From: Candidatus Roseilinea sp.
GTDB taxonomy: Bacteria > Chloroflexota > Anaerolineae > J036 > Brachytrichaceae
Reading direction: 5' to 3'
Assembly (NCBI GenBank): GCA_025998955.1
Contig: AP024676.1
Coordinates: 2,232,001 to 2,296,000, forward strand
Length of the DNA stretch: 64,000 nt
Both the position numbers and the translations under genes were made by a program. The notes under the pieces were generated by a model. That model made no database searches, was not told the DNA's origin, and worked only from the letters and a program-made list of their open reading frames with translations. Position 1 is the stretch's first letter. The number at the start of each line of letters is the position of its first letter. This document shows, one piece after another, positions 50,708 to 59,447 of this stretch.

Positions 50708-52519
50708 ATGTTGGCGGCGGACTGGTCTCGCATCGGCGCGTGGATGGGCGGCGCCGTGCACAGCCTCGCGCTCTCTCCACGCTTCGAAGACGACGGGCTT
50801 GCGCTGGCTGCGACCTACGCCGGCCTGTTTCGCTCGATAAACGGCGGTCGCACCTGGCAACGCGCCGGAGACATGGGATACGTCGCCACGCGCGGCGTCG
50901 CGTTCGACCCACACGGCACAGCGCGCGCCGCCACGCAAGCCGGCGCGCTCATGCGTTCCACCGACGGCGGCGTACGATGGCAGGCGCTGGATACCTGGGG
51001 CTTCGGCCCAATCAATGCACTTACCAGCGCGCTTAACCAAAACGGCAACATGGCACTCTTCGCGGCGACCGACGAGGGCATCTACCGCTCGATGGACAGC
51101 GGCGCAAGCTGGCAGAGCGCCAACTTCGGCCTGCTGGACGTCGAAATTCTGTGCCTCGCCTGCGCGCCCGACTTCGCCAAGAGTGAGATCGTCCTGGCCG
51201 GCAGCGCCAGCGGCGGGCTATATCGCTCGCGCAACGCCGGCCGGGCCTGGCGCGAGGCAGGGTATGGCCTGCCCGACGCCGCTGTGCAGTGCATCGCTTT
51301 CACCGAAGCCGGCCTGCTCGCGGGCACGGAAGCCGGAGTGTTCCGGCTCACGGAGGGTGACGAATGGTTGCCCTGCGGCTTGGAGGGAATGGAAGTGAAC
51401 TGCCTTGCGGCGTGCGACGGCACGTTGCTGGCCGGCACGACGCGGGGGATCTTCCGCGCCGGTGCCGATCTGCAATGGCAGCCGACCGGGCTGGAAGAAC
51501 CGACACTGGCGGTGGCCTATGCCGCAAACGGCGTTGTGCTGTGCGGGACCGTGCACAGCGGCATCTGGCGCAGCGACGACGGTGGGCGCACCTGGCAGCG
51601 CGCTCACGAAGGGCCGACCGCGCATACGCCGCCCCTCGCCGCGCACACCCGCGATGGCGCTTTCCTGGTAGCCGATGCGCTGGGCAGCGTTGCATATTCC
51701 GACGACGGCGTAGCGTGGCGTCCGGTTGCTGTGGACGATGCGCTCGTGTGCGTCACGGCCAACCCTGCATCACGCCCGACGGCGTTCATGGCAGCGACGG
51801 AACGGCGCGTGCTGGCTTGGGATGCCGACGCGCGCGCCCTGCTGCCCCTGCCCGGCCAACCGTCGCTCGACGATGACGACACAATCACCGCTCTGGCACT
51901 CACCCACGACGGCGTGTGTTTGATCGGCACGCGGTTCGGGCAGTGCAAGGTAGGCGGCGCCGGCCTGCCTTGGCACACCTTGGCGTTGCCCGGCGCAGGC
52001 GCCGTAGCTGCGCTGCATCTCACGCCGGCGGGCAGCCTGTTCGTGCTGCGCATCGCCGCTGCGGGCGCCGGCGATGCGCCGAGCTTCAGTGCTGAAGTGT
52101 GGCGCCTGCCCGTCCTTGTGCTGCCCTATCAAGATGAATCGGCCTGGCACATGCTGATGGCGCTGGATGGCTTGCGCGCGCCGCTGGCCTGTCTGTTGGT
52201 CGCAGGCAACCGGGTGGTGCTGGCAGCGCAGAACGCCATCGCACAGGCATATATCGTCCAGGGATATTCGACCGAGGTATACCGCGTCAACGTCGAGCCC
52301 GGCATCGCGTTCACCGCTGTTGCAACGCACGGCGAAGCAACCTTCCTGGCCAGCAATCGTGGCGTCATCTACCTAAGCGCAACCGGCGCGCATTGGCCGG
52401 TGGGAAGCGCACTGGTGGATGTGCCGGTGGTCGGATTGTTCGCGGAGCGCGCCGCGCTGTGGACCGTCACGCTCGGCGGCGAGGTGTGGCGCTATCCGGT
52501 CGAGGCGATGTCCGAATGA
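50708..52519 (+). CDS. BNR/Asp-box beta-propeller protein
   Basis: 603 aa, no signal peptide, starting 9 nt after the sugar permease. At least four Asp-box repeats (S-x-D-x-G-x-x-W) are visible: RSINGGRTWQRAG, RSTDGGVRWQALD, RSMDSGASWQSAN and RSDDGGRTWQRAH, with weaker units after residue 300. This is the sialidase/YCF48-type propeller fold. The absence of a signal peptide and of a recognisable sialidase active site argues against a secreted glycosidase; a cytosolic scaffold or a lyase-type enzyme for the imported sugar is possible. Confidence 0.78.
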   Translation: MLAADWSRIGAWMGGAVHSLALSPRFEDDGLALAATYAGLFRSINGGRTWQRAGDMGYVATRGVAFDPHGTARAATQAGALMRSTDGGVRWQALDTWGFGPINALTSALNQNGNMALFAATDEGIYRSMDSGASWQSANFGLLDVEILCLACAPDFAKSEIVLAGSASGGLYRSRNAGRAWREAGYGLPDAAVQCIAFTEAGLLAGTEAGVFRLTEGDEWLPCGLEGMEVNCLAACDGTLLAGTTRGIFRAGADLQWQPTGLEEPTLAVAYAANGVVLCGTVHSGIWRSDDGGRTWQRAHEGPTAHTPPLAAHTRDGAFLVADALGSVAYSDDGVAWRPVAVDDALVCVTANPASRPTAFMAATERRVLAWDADARALLPLPGQPSLDDDDTITALALTHDGVCLIGTRFGQCKVGGAGLPWHTLALPGAGAVAALHLTPAGSLFVLRIAAAGAGDAPSFSAEVWRLPVLVLPYQDESAWHMLMALDGLRAPLACLLVAGNRVVLAAQNAIAQAYIVQGYSTEVYRVNVEPGIAFTAVATHGEATFLASNRGVIYLSATGAHWPVGSALVDVPVVGLFAERAALWTVTLGGEVWRYPVEAMSE

Positions 52520-52664
52520 AAGGCGCAGGTTACACTCTGCCCAGCAGCTCAAAGTCGCGGGCAAACCAAAATAAAGTCTGCCCTCGGGGACCGGGTCATC
52601 CATCGCCGAAGGGCGACTGTGCTTCGCGTAGCGCGCGATTGCCAATCGCTGTGTAAAAAGTGTT
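52520..52664. other. Spacer before the enolase-superfamily gene
   Basis: 145 nt without a gene. It includes gcccagcagctc and a purine-rich tract but no clear promoter, hairpin or heptad array. Confidence 0.4.
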
Positions 52665-53810
52665 GTGAAAGAGACTCACATCGAATCTATCCGGGCGCAC
52701 GAAGTCATCGTCCCCAGCAAAGCCGGCGCGGTGGACAGCCCATCGCTGGGGCGCTTCGCCGATGCATGGGACGAGAAGCCGATCGTCCTGCTGGAATTTC
52801 GCCTGAGCGACGGCATCGTTGCGCTGGGCGAGGTCGGGCGTGGGCCGACGATCGTGGAGATCGCGCCCTGGTTGGAGCAACTCATCGGCCTTCGCCTGCG
52901 GGGGCTGGACTTGGGCGTGCTGCCGGCGACGTTTCGCTACGGCCGGCGCTGGGGATTGTTGACCAGCCATCCGCCGGCGCTCTACGACTCGCCCTCGCCG
53001 GTAACCTACGCCTTCGAGATGGTGCTCTACGACTGGATGGGCAAGCGCAACGGCTGCCGCATGGTTGACTTGCTCGGCGGGCCGGCGCGCGAGCGCGTGC
53101 CGGTGGATGCCTGGTGCGGCCGACAGACGCCGGAGGACCTGCGCCGCATCGTGTCGCAGGCTCGGGCGCGTGGCTTTCGGGGCATCAAGATGAAATCGAA
53201 GCTCGGTGACCCAACAATCGCGCAGGTGCGCGCCATCAAGGAAGCTGGCGGCGACGACTTCGGCGTGACGATTGACCCAATGTGGCAGTGGCTCAGCCCA
53301 CACGATGCGCTGCACACGCTCAAGCAGTTGGAGGCCTTCTCCAATCTGCGCATCGAGGACCCGTTCCCATGGGAGCAGCCGGAGATGTGGCAGCGAGCGC
53401 GCCAGGCGACGGCGACGCCGCTGGTGTTGCATGCGCGCACGATGGAGGTGCTGAAGCACGGACTGCAACATGGCTATGCGGATAACTTCAACTGCAGCGG
53501 CTACGTGGCCGAGTTCATGACGATGGCGCACGCCGTCGAGGTCGCCGGCTATTGCTGCTGGCACGGCTCGTCGCTGGAGCTGGGCGTGGGACAAGCAGCA
53601 GTGCTGCATGCTGCGGCCGCTGCACGCGCTTGCACGATGCCGTCGGACTTGCAAAGTGCCTACATCCGCGAACACACGCTGGTCACGTGGGACTGGCCGT
53701 ACGAGGATGGCACACTGCCGCTCCCAACCGGGCCCGGGCTGGGTGTCGAACTCGACCCTGACGCCGTGCGGCACTACCGCTGCGCGTTCACAGAATTCAA
53801 ATCCCCATAA
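52665..53810 (+). CDS. Mandelate racemase/muconate lactonizing (enolase superfamily) enzyme
   Basis: 381 aa from GTG 52665. The barrel shows the K-x-K acid/base motif in FRGIKMKSKLGD, and metal ligands in VTIDPMWQW and LRIEDPFPWE. The C-terminal His/Glu region is CCWHGSSLELGVGQAA. Family members dehydrate sugar acids or epimerise amino-acid or dipeptide substrates. It leads a plus-strand set with creatininase- and MlrC-like hydrolases, so the substrate may be an N-acyl or sugar-acid compound. Specificity not determined. Confidence 0.87.
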   Translation: MKETHIESIRAHEVIVPSKAGAVDSPSLGRFADAWDEKPIVLLEFRLSDGIVALGEVGRGPTIVEIAPWLEQLIGLRLRGLDLGVLPATFRYGRRWGLLTSHPPALYDSPSPVTYAFEMVLYDWMGKRNGCRMVDLLGGPARERVPVDAWCGRQTPEDLRRIVSQARARGFRGIKMKSKLGDPTIAQVRAIKEAGGDDFGVTIDPMWQWLSPHDALHTLKQLEAFSNLRIEDPFPWEQPEMWQRARQATATPLVLHARTMEVLKHGLQHGYADNFNCSGYVAEFMTMAHAVEVAGYCCWHGSSLELGVGQAAVLHAAAAARACTMPSDLQSAYIREHTLVTWDWPYEDGTLPLPTGPGLGVELDPDAVRHYRCAFTEFKSP

Positions 53811-53921
53811 AACGCAGACACCGTTCCTTGCCGGAACGTCTAGGTTCCGCCGACGCTATTTCTCTGCCCGACACCGCAACCACTTGACACGGCGCGCGAA
53901 CGCATCCAATCTGGTTGCACT

Positions 53922-54710
53922 ATGCAGTACGGAGAACTTACTTGGCCGGCCCTGCGGGCGCAGGCGCAGGCCGGCAAAGTCGTCGTCTTCCCCACCGGCT
54001 CGCTGGAGCAGCACGGGCATCACCTGCCGTTGCTCACCGACAGCATGATCGGCGGCGAGATCGCCCGGCGGGCCGAGGCCGAGCTGGGCGACGAGGCGCT
54101 CTTTCTGCCCATGCTATGGGTTGGCGCGTCGCACCATCACCTGCCCTTCGCCGCCGTCAGCTTAAGCGCGCCGCTCTACACCGAAGTATTGAAGGAGATG
54201 CTGTCGTGCATCATCGCTGCCGGCTTCCGGCGCATCTTCATGCTCAACGCCCACGGCGGCAATGAAGTGCCGGCCATGATGGCCATCCAGCAACTGCAAC
54301 TCCAGCATTACAAGGAGCACCCCGATCTGTTCATGGCGTTCTCGAGCTGGTTCGGCGGGATTGCCCGCGAACAGATCGCGCAGATCGAAGCGCTGCAGCA
54401 GAAGTTCGTGACTCATGCCTGCGAGCTGGAAACCAGCGCCATCCTGCGCATCCGGCCGACGCTGGTGCACATGGACTTGGCGCGCGGCGCGTACTACACC
54501 TATCCCTCGGAATTCTGGACGCCGGATGCATCTGACTCGAGCCGTGTGATGGTCGGCACGTCGTTCGACCAGATCACCCAGACCGGCGCGCTGGGGCATC
54601 CTGAGCTGGCGACGGCGGACAAGGGCGAGCAGATCCTGGCGACGGCGACGCGCGAGGTGGTGTGCTTCGTGCGCGAGTTCGCCACCTGGCAACCCGTCCG
54701 GCCCAATTGA
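53922..54710 (+). CDS. Creatininase-family amidohydrolase
   Basis: 262 aa, the standard length. Metal ligands are in GSLEQHGHHLPLLTDS (E-x-H-G-x-H-L-P-L-x-T-D), VGASHHHLPF and LNAHGGNE, followed by a Glu in the ACELETSAIL helix. The family includes creatininases, MftE-like peptidases and formamide hydrolases acting on cyclic or N-substituted amides. Context with MlrC and an aminotransferase suggests catabolism of an amide-bearing compound. Confidence 0.9.
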   Translation: MQYGELTWPALRAQAQAGKVVVFPTGSLEQHGHHLPLLTDSMIGGEIARRAEAELGDEALFLPMLWVGASHHHLPFAAVSLSAPLYTEVLKEMLSCIIAAGFRRIFMLNAHGGNEVPAMMAIQQLQLQHYKEHPDLFMAFSSWFGGIAREQIAQIEALQQKFVTHACELETSAILRIRPTLVHMDLARGAYYTYPSEFWTPDASDSSRVMVGTSFDQITQTGALGHPELATADKGEQILATATREVVCFVREFATWQPVRPN

Positions 54711-54780
54711 TGCCAGAAAACAGATCACAGAGTCCAGATGTCAGATGTCAGATGTCAGATGCCTGACACCTGACACCCAC
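54711..54780. repeat. Heptad-phased inverted word array (locus B)
   Basis: From 54714: seven CAGA words (cagaaaa, cagatca, cagagtc, three cagatgt, cagatgc) at exact 7-nt spacing, then two ctgacac words in the opposite orientation. This is the cleanest example of the pattern in the window. It fills the gap between the creatininase-like and MlrC-like genes. Confidence 0.8.
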
Positions 54781-54781
54781 C

Positions 54782-56278
54782 ATGACCAAGCGCGTCATCA
54801 TCGCCGGCCTGTTGCATGAAACGCACACCTTTGTGCCGGCCAAAACCACCCTCGACCGATTTCATGTGCTGCAGGGCGACGAACTCTGGCAGGCCGACGG
54901 CGACGCCTCATGCCTGGCCGGCGGGCTGGCCGTGGCGAAGGCGCGCGGCTGGCGCGTCCTGCCGGCGATTCACATGTCGGCGCAACCGGCAGGGATGGTT
55001 GCCGATGAAGTGATCGAACGCTGGTGGGAAGCCTTCGCCGAGGTTGCGGCGCGCGAGACCGGCGCCGGTATAGACGGCATCTGGCTGGACATGCACGGCG
55101 CGATGGTTAGCGAGTCGCAACCCGATGTCGAGGGCGAGCTGCTGCGCCGCATCCGCTCGCTACCGGCCTGCGCCGATGCGCTCATCGGCGGCGTGCTCGA
55201 CCTGCACGGCAACACCACCGCGCAGATGGCCGCGCACAGCAACGCCTTCGTCGCCTATCGCCACAATCCGCACACCGACGGCAAGGCGATGGCCGAATTC
55301 TCGGCGCGTTTGCTGGACGACCTGATGGATGCTGGCCGGCGCGCAGTGACCGTCTGGGAGCGCCCGCCGCTCATCTTGCCGCCCACGGCCACCGGCACGG
55401 CGTTCGAGCCGATGGCGCTGCTGGAAGCACGCGCGCGGGAGATCGAAGCGGCGCACCCCGACATCCGCGCGGTCAACGTCTTCGCCGGATTCGCCTATGC
55501 CGACATGCCCAACGCTGGCGTGAGCTTTACCGCGGTGACGGTCGGCGATCCGGAGGTCGCCCGGCGCGAACTGCGGACGCTGAGCGAGATTGCCATGGCG
55601 CACAAGCATCACGCCTTGCCGATCGGCCTCTCGCTCGACGAGGCGCTCGATCGAGTGCAGCAGCACGCCGAAGGCCCGGTGCTCATCGTCGAGCCGGCCG
55701 ACAACATCGGCGGCGGCGCGCCCGGCGATTTGACGATCGTGCTGCAGGGGTTGCTGGAACGCGGCATACGAAACGCCGGCGTCGCCATCGCCGATCCCGA
55801 AGCCGTGCGCGAGGTGTGGCCGCTGCAGCCCGGCGAACGCAAGCGGGTGCGCGTCGGCAACAAGAGCGGCGTGGTCGGCGCACAGCCGATCGAGCTGGAA
55901 GTCGAGCTGATCTCCAAGAGCGACGGCAAATTCACGCTCGAAGACCCGCACAGCCACATGGCCGTAGGCGGCCTGCATCACGACATGGGGCCGACGGCCG
56001 TCGTGCGCGCGACCTCTCCACAGGGCGGCAGCGCGACCATTTTGTTGAACAGCATCAAGACGGCGCCGATGGATCGGGCGCAGTGGCGCAGCCAAGGCAT
56101 CAACCCCGAAGATCTCTTCGTCATCAACATCAAGGCGGCCGTGGCGCACCGTCAGGCGTATGACCCAATCGCGAAGGCCAGCTACATCGTCAACACGCCC
56201 GGCCCATGCGCCAACGACGTGCGCATGCTGCCGTTCAGGCGGCTGAAGCGACCGGTGTATCCGTTGGATGAGCTGTGA
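54782..56278 (+). CDS. M81 family (MlrC-like) metallohydrolase
   Basis: 498 aa. MlrC/DUF1485 layout: RVIIAGLLHETHTFVP with the first His/Glu ligands, DGIWLDMHGAMV, GVLDLHGNTTAQM (metal-binding Asp and His) and VAYRHNPHTDG. A C-terminal domain starts VLIVEPADNIGGGAPGD. MlrC finishes degradation of microcystin-type peptides; relatives hydrolyse small amide or peptide substrates. Its 3' end merges with a heptad array shared with the convergent IclR gene. Confidence 0.9.
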   Translation: MTKRVIIAGLLHETHTFVPAKTTLDRFHVLQGDELWQADGDASCLAGGLAVAKARGWRVLPAIHMSAQPAGMVADEVIERWWEAFAEVAARETGAGIDGIWLDMHGAMVSESQPDVEGELLRRIRSLPACADALIGGVLDLHGNTTAQMAAHSNAFVAYRHNPHTDGKAMAEFSARLLDDLMDAGRRAVTVWERPPLILPPTATGTAFEPMALLEARAREIEAAHPDIRAVNVFAGFAYADMPNAGVSFTAVTVGDPEVARRELRTLSEIAMAHKHHALPIGLSLDEALDRVQQHAEGPVLIVEPADNIGGGAPGDLTIVLQGLLERGIRNAGVAIADPEAVREVWPLQPGERKRVRVGNKSGVVGAQPIELEVELISKSDGKFTLEDPHSHMAVGGLHHDMGPTAVVRATSPQGGSATILLNSIKTAPMDRAQWRSQGINPEDLFVINIKAAVAHRQAYDPIAKASYIVNTPGPCANDVRMLPFRRLKRPVYPLDEL

Positions 56279-56326
56279 GCAATGGGCTGTGAGTTACGCG
56301 CGATGCGTAGTGAGCGGTAAGTTGGG
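56273..56326. repeat. Heptad-phased word array spanning two gene ends (locus G)
   Basis: Adjacent 7-nt words gctgtga, gcaatgg, gctgtga, gttacgc, gcgatgc, gtagtga, gcggtaa, gttgggg. The array contains the stop codons of both the MlrC-like (+) and IclR (-) genes and encodes the last residues of IclR. Confidence 0.6.
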
Positions 56327-57106
56327 GGCATAGCCCAGCCGGCCGGAAATGTCGCGCGCAGCGCGCATCACGGCTTCGGCCACCTCGCCTTCGTGGGCCG
56401 GGCTGATGCGAGAGGCCGGCGCCGACAGGCTGATGGCTGCCACGACGTTCCCGTCCTGGTCGAAGATCGGCGCGCCGATGCACAGCGCGCCCGGCTCGTT
56501 CTCCTCGCGCTCGATCGCGTAGCCGCGCCTGCGCGTGGCCAACAACTCGGCATGCAGCGCTTCGTGTGAGGTGATCGTGCGCGGGGCGCGCGGCTGCAAC
56601 CGCCGCGGAATGTGTTTCGCCCATCTTTCCCTCGGCAGAAACGCGATCATCGCCCGGCCTAGCGACGTGCTGTAGGCCGGATCGTGCGCGCCGATGGTGG
56701 CCTGCAACCGGAGCGCCTGCCGGCTCACTGCCATCTCCAAATACACCACTTCGTCGCCGTGCAACACGCCTAGGTTGATCGTCTCGCCGAACCGGTCGCG
56801 CAACTGCTGCATGATCGGTCGAGCCACCTCGCGCACGCGCAAGCTGGGATCCACCGTGCGGCCCAGCGACCACGCATTCGGCCCGAGCCAGTAGCACTCG
56901 CACTCGGGATCGTAGAGCACGAAGCCGGCTGCCTTCAGCGTTTGCAGGTACTTGTAGACCGTCGGCTTGGGCAGGCCGACGAGGCGACAAATCTCGACCA
57001 GCGGCAGCTCGCGCCCTGCGTCGCCCAAGCACTTGAGCACGCGCAGCGCTTTGAACACCGGTTTGATCACGTAGGCCGAGGAGGCGTTGTGCGATCCGCG
57101 CTTCAT
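56294..57106 (-). CDS. IclR family transcriptional regulator
   Basis: 270 aa from ATG 57106; GTG 57139 is possible but lies beyond the -10 box. N-terminal winged helix: IKPVFKALRVLKCLGDAG, LPLVEICRLVGLPKPTVYKYLQ. The C-terminal effector domain has AYSTSLGRAMIAFLP and EPGALCIGAPIFDQDG with the SLSAPASRIS strand typical of IclR. It is divergent from the aminotransferase gene and convergent with the MlrC gene, so it probably controls this catabolic unit. Confidence 0.92.
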   Translation of the reverse strand: MKRGSHNASSAYVIKPVFKALRVLKCLGDAGRELPLVEICRLVGLPKPTVYKYLQTLKAAGFVLYDPECECYWLGPNAWSLGRTVDPSLRVREVARPIMQQLRDRFGETINLGVLHGDEVVYLEMAVSRQALRLQATIGAHDPAYSTSLGRAMIAFLPRERWAKHIPRRLQPRAPRTITSHEALHAELLATRRRGYAIEREENEPGALCIGAPIFDQDGNVVAAISLSAPASRISPAHEGEVAEAVMRAARDISGRLGYAPNLPLTTHRA

Positions 57107-57113
57107 GCGCCGT

Positions 57114-57141
57114 AGTTTAAGTGTTTCTTCACGCGACACAA
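57114..57141 (-). promoter_or_regulatory. Promoter of the IclR gene
   Basis: Minus strand: TTGTGT (57136-57141), 16 nt, TAAACT (57114-57119), then 7 nt to ATG 57106 without a Shine-Dalgarno sequence. The palindrome aagcgctt at 57140-57147 lies between this promoter and the divergent aminotransferase gene and could belong to an operator. Confidence 0.45.
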
Positions 57142-57187
57142 GCGCTTCTTTTCATCTCCTCGGCCTTCATGCTAGCGTGTAGCGCGC

Positions 57188-58486
57188 ATGCGCAACCACG
57201 ACAGATCGCGCGCACTATTCGAACGCGCGCAGCGCGCGCTGGCCGGCGGGGTGTCCAGCGAATTCCGCAAAAGCAACGCGCCTCACCCCCTCGTCTACGT
57301 GCGCGCACACGGCGCCCGGCTGGTGGACGCCGACGAAAACGAGTATCTCGACTTCGCGCTGAGCCAGGGACCGATGGTGCTGGGCCATAGCCCCCCTGAG
57401 GTGTTGGAGGCGGTAGAACGCGCCGGCCGCGATGGACAACTGTATGCTGCGCTGCATCTCGCCGAAATCGAGCTGGCCGAGAAGCTGCAAGAGATCATTC
57501 CCTGCGCCGAGTTGGTGCGCTTCAGCGTCACCGGTTCGGAAGCCAACCACGCTGCGCTGCGCGTGGCGCGTGCCGTCACCGGCCGGCAGAAGTTCATCCG
57601 CTTCGAGGGACACTACCACGGCTGGTTCGATAACGTCGCCTTTGGCATCAACGGCGCTTCGCCGGAGGCGCTCGGCCCACGCGAGGCACCGATTCCATCG
57701 CCCTGGACGCAGGGGCTACCCACCAACGCGCACGATGAGTTCATCCTGTTGCCGTGGAACGACCTGGCGCTCGTCGAGCAAACGGTCGCACGGCATCACG
57801 ACGAAATCGCGGCCATCATCACCGAGCCGATCATGTGCAACACCGGCTGCATCGAACCGCAGACCGGCTACTTGGAGGGCCTGCGCGCGCTGTGCGACCG
57901 CTACGGCATCGCGCTGATCTTCGACGAAGTGATCACCGGCTTCCGCGTGCACTTGGGCGGCGCGCAGGCCTACTACGGCGTTACACCCGATCTCGCCGTC
58001 TTCGCCAAAGCCATGGCCAACGGCTATCCGATCAGCGCGTTGGTCGGTAAGCATCATTGGATGCAAGCGATCGCCGACGGCAAGGTGATCCACGCCGGCA
58101 CAGTCAACGCCGGCAATCCCAGCGTCGCCGCAGCCAAAGCGACCATCGCAGTGATGCAACGTGAGCACGTGCATGACAAGCTGCACCGGCTGGGCAAGCG
58201 GTTACAGGCCGGCCTGCGCGCAGCCGCCCGCGAGACCGGCCACGACGTGCTGGTGCAGGGACCAGGGCCGGTGCTCAACCTGGCGTTCACGTCGTTGCCC
58301 TGCGCCCGCGACATGCGCGACACGTTCGCGTTCGACAAAGCCAAGCTCGGCCGGTTCGTGTACGGGTTGCAGGAGGAGGGCGTGCGCATCCTCAGCCGCG
58401 GCACGTGGTATCTCTGCGCCGCACATACGGAAGCCGATATTGACCACGCCGTGCGCGTTGCGCAGAAGGTGCTAGCGGGGATGTGA
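57188..58486 (+). CDS. Class III aminotransferase (glutamate-1-semialdehyde aminomutase-like)
   Basis: 432 aa, typical length. PLP motifs: SVTGSEANHAALRVARA (phosphate cup), EGHYHGWFDNV, IFDEVITGFRV (Asp contacts the pyridine nitrogen) and the Schiff-base Lys in FAKAMANGYPISAL. The N-terminal AQRALAGGVSSEFR resembles GSA aminomutases. As no other heme genes are nearby and IclR, MlrC and peptide transport genes flank it, an amino-acid or beta-amino-acid transaminase is more likely than HemL. Confidence 0.88.
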   Translation: MRNHDRSRALFERAQRALAGGVSSEFRKSNAPHPLVYVRAHGARLVDADENEYLDFALSQGPMVLGHSPPEVLEAVERAGRDGQLYAALHLAEIELAEKLQEIIPCAELVRFSVTGSEANHAALRVARAVTGRQKFIRFEGHYHGWFDNVAFGINGASPEALGPREAPIPSPWTQGLPTNAHDEFILLPWNDLALVEQTVARHHDEIAAIITEPIMCNTGCIEPQTGYLEGLRALCDRYGIALIFDEVITGFRVHLGGAQAYYGVTPDLAVFAKAMANGYPISALVGKHHWMQAIADGKVIHAGTVNAGNPSVAAAKATIAVMQREHVHDKLHRLGKRLQAGLRAAARETGHDVLVQGPGPVLNLAFTSLPCARDMRDTFAFDKAKLGRFVYGLQEEGVRILSRGTWYLCAAHTEADIDHAVRVAQKVLAGM

Positions 58487-58514
58487 GTATGCACGCGCGA
58501 GATGACCACTACTG

Positions 58515-59447
58515 GTGAACGTCGCAAGCTCTAGATCGGAAGTGCCGGACTCCACTGCTTTCAAGGCGCAGTTCAGAAAGGCGTCTCTAAGTTGGTGGGA
58601 GATGGCGACGCGGCGCTACCTGCGCAATCGCGTCAGCGTGGCTGCCGCTATCGTTCTACTGTTGATTATCGCGACTAGCGTGCTTGCGCCTGTCATTAGC
58701 CCGCACGACCCAGCTCAGCAATATCGGCGTGAGGGGCTAAAGGACGGTATGCCAGTCGGCCCATCAGAGAAGTTCCCACTGGGTACCGACGGCTATGGTC
58801 GCGACATGCTCACACGCTTGATCTACGGCGGACGCATAGCGCTGTTAGTCGGCCTGACGGCCAGCGGCATCGCAGTCCTTATCGGTGTAGTCGTCGGCAG
58901 TGTCGCCGGGCTGGCCGGTGGGCGCGTTGATATGCTCATCATGCGGCTGGTGGATATCGTGCTCAGCTTGCCTACGCTGTTCGTCATCCTGCTGTTCGTA
59001 TCGCTTTCCAAACCCAGCCTGAGTCTTACCATCATCGTGATCGCGCTGCTCAGTTGGGCGGCACCGACGCGCGTCTTCCGCGCAGAAGTATCTTCGTTAC
59101 GCGAACGCGAATTCGTGACAGCAGCGCGCAGCCTGGGCGCACCAATGACGAGCATCTTCACGCGTCACATTTTGCCCCACATTTTGCCGTTGATCATCAT
59201 CTACATCAGCCTAGGAGTGGCACCCGCGATGTTTGCAGAGGCTAGCCTGAGCTTCCTGGGCTTAGGTGTGCCGCCACCCACGCCGACGTGGGGCAACATG
59301 GTTCAAGTCGGCATCAATTTCTATCGCGCTGCGCCGCTTCAAGTTATCGCGCCGGGACTGGCCATCGTCATCACCGTCGTGTGTTTTAACTTGATCGGAA
59401 GCGGTCTGCGGGATGCACTCGATCCAACCGTGTCGAGCAAGAGGTGA
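58515..59447 (+). CDS. Dipeptide/oligopeptide ABC permease (DppC-like)
   Basis: 310 aa from GTG 58515. DppC-type features: N-terminal RYLRNRVSVAAAIVLLL, the SPHDPAQQ region, PLGTDGYGRDMLTRLIYGGR and an EAA loop REREFVTAARSLGAPM. C-terminal FAEASLSFLGLGVPPPTPTW is characteristic. It is immediately followed by the DppB partner (ATG directly after its TGA). In most operons DppB comes first, so the order is reversed here. Confidence 0.93.
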   Translation: MNVASSRSEVPDSTAFKAQFRKASLSWWEMATRRYLRNRVSVAAAIVLLLIIATSVLAPVISPHDPAQQYRREGLKDGMPVGPSEKFPLGTDGYGRDMLTRLIYGGRIALLVGLTASGIAVLIGVVVGSVAGLAGGRVDMLIMRLVDIVLSLPTLFVILLFVSLSKPSLSLTIIVIALLSWAAPTRVFRAEVSSLREREFVTAARSLGAPMTSIFTRHILPHILPLIIIYISLGVAPAMFAEASLSFLGLGVPPPTPTWGNMVQVGINFYRAAPLQVIAPGLAIVITVVCFNLIGSGLRDALDPTVSSKR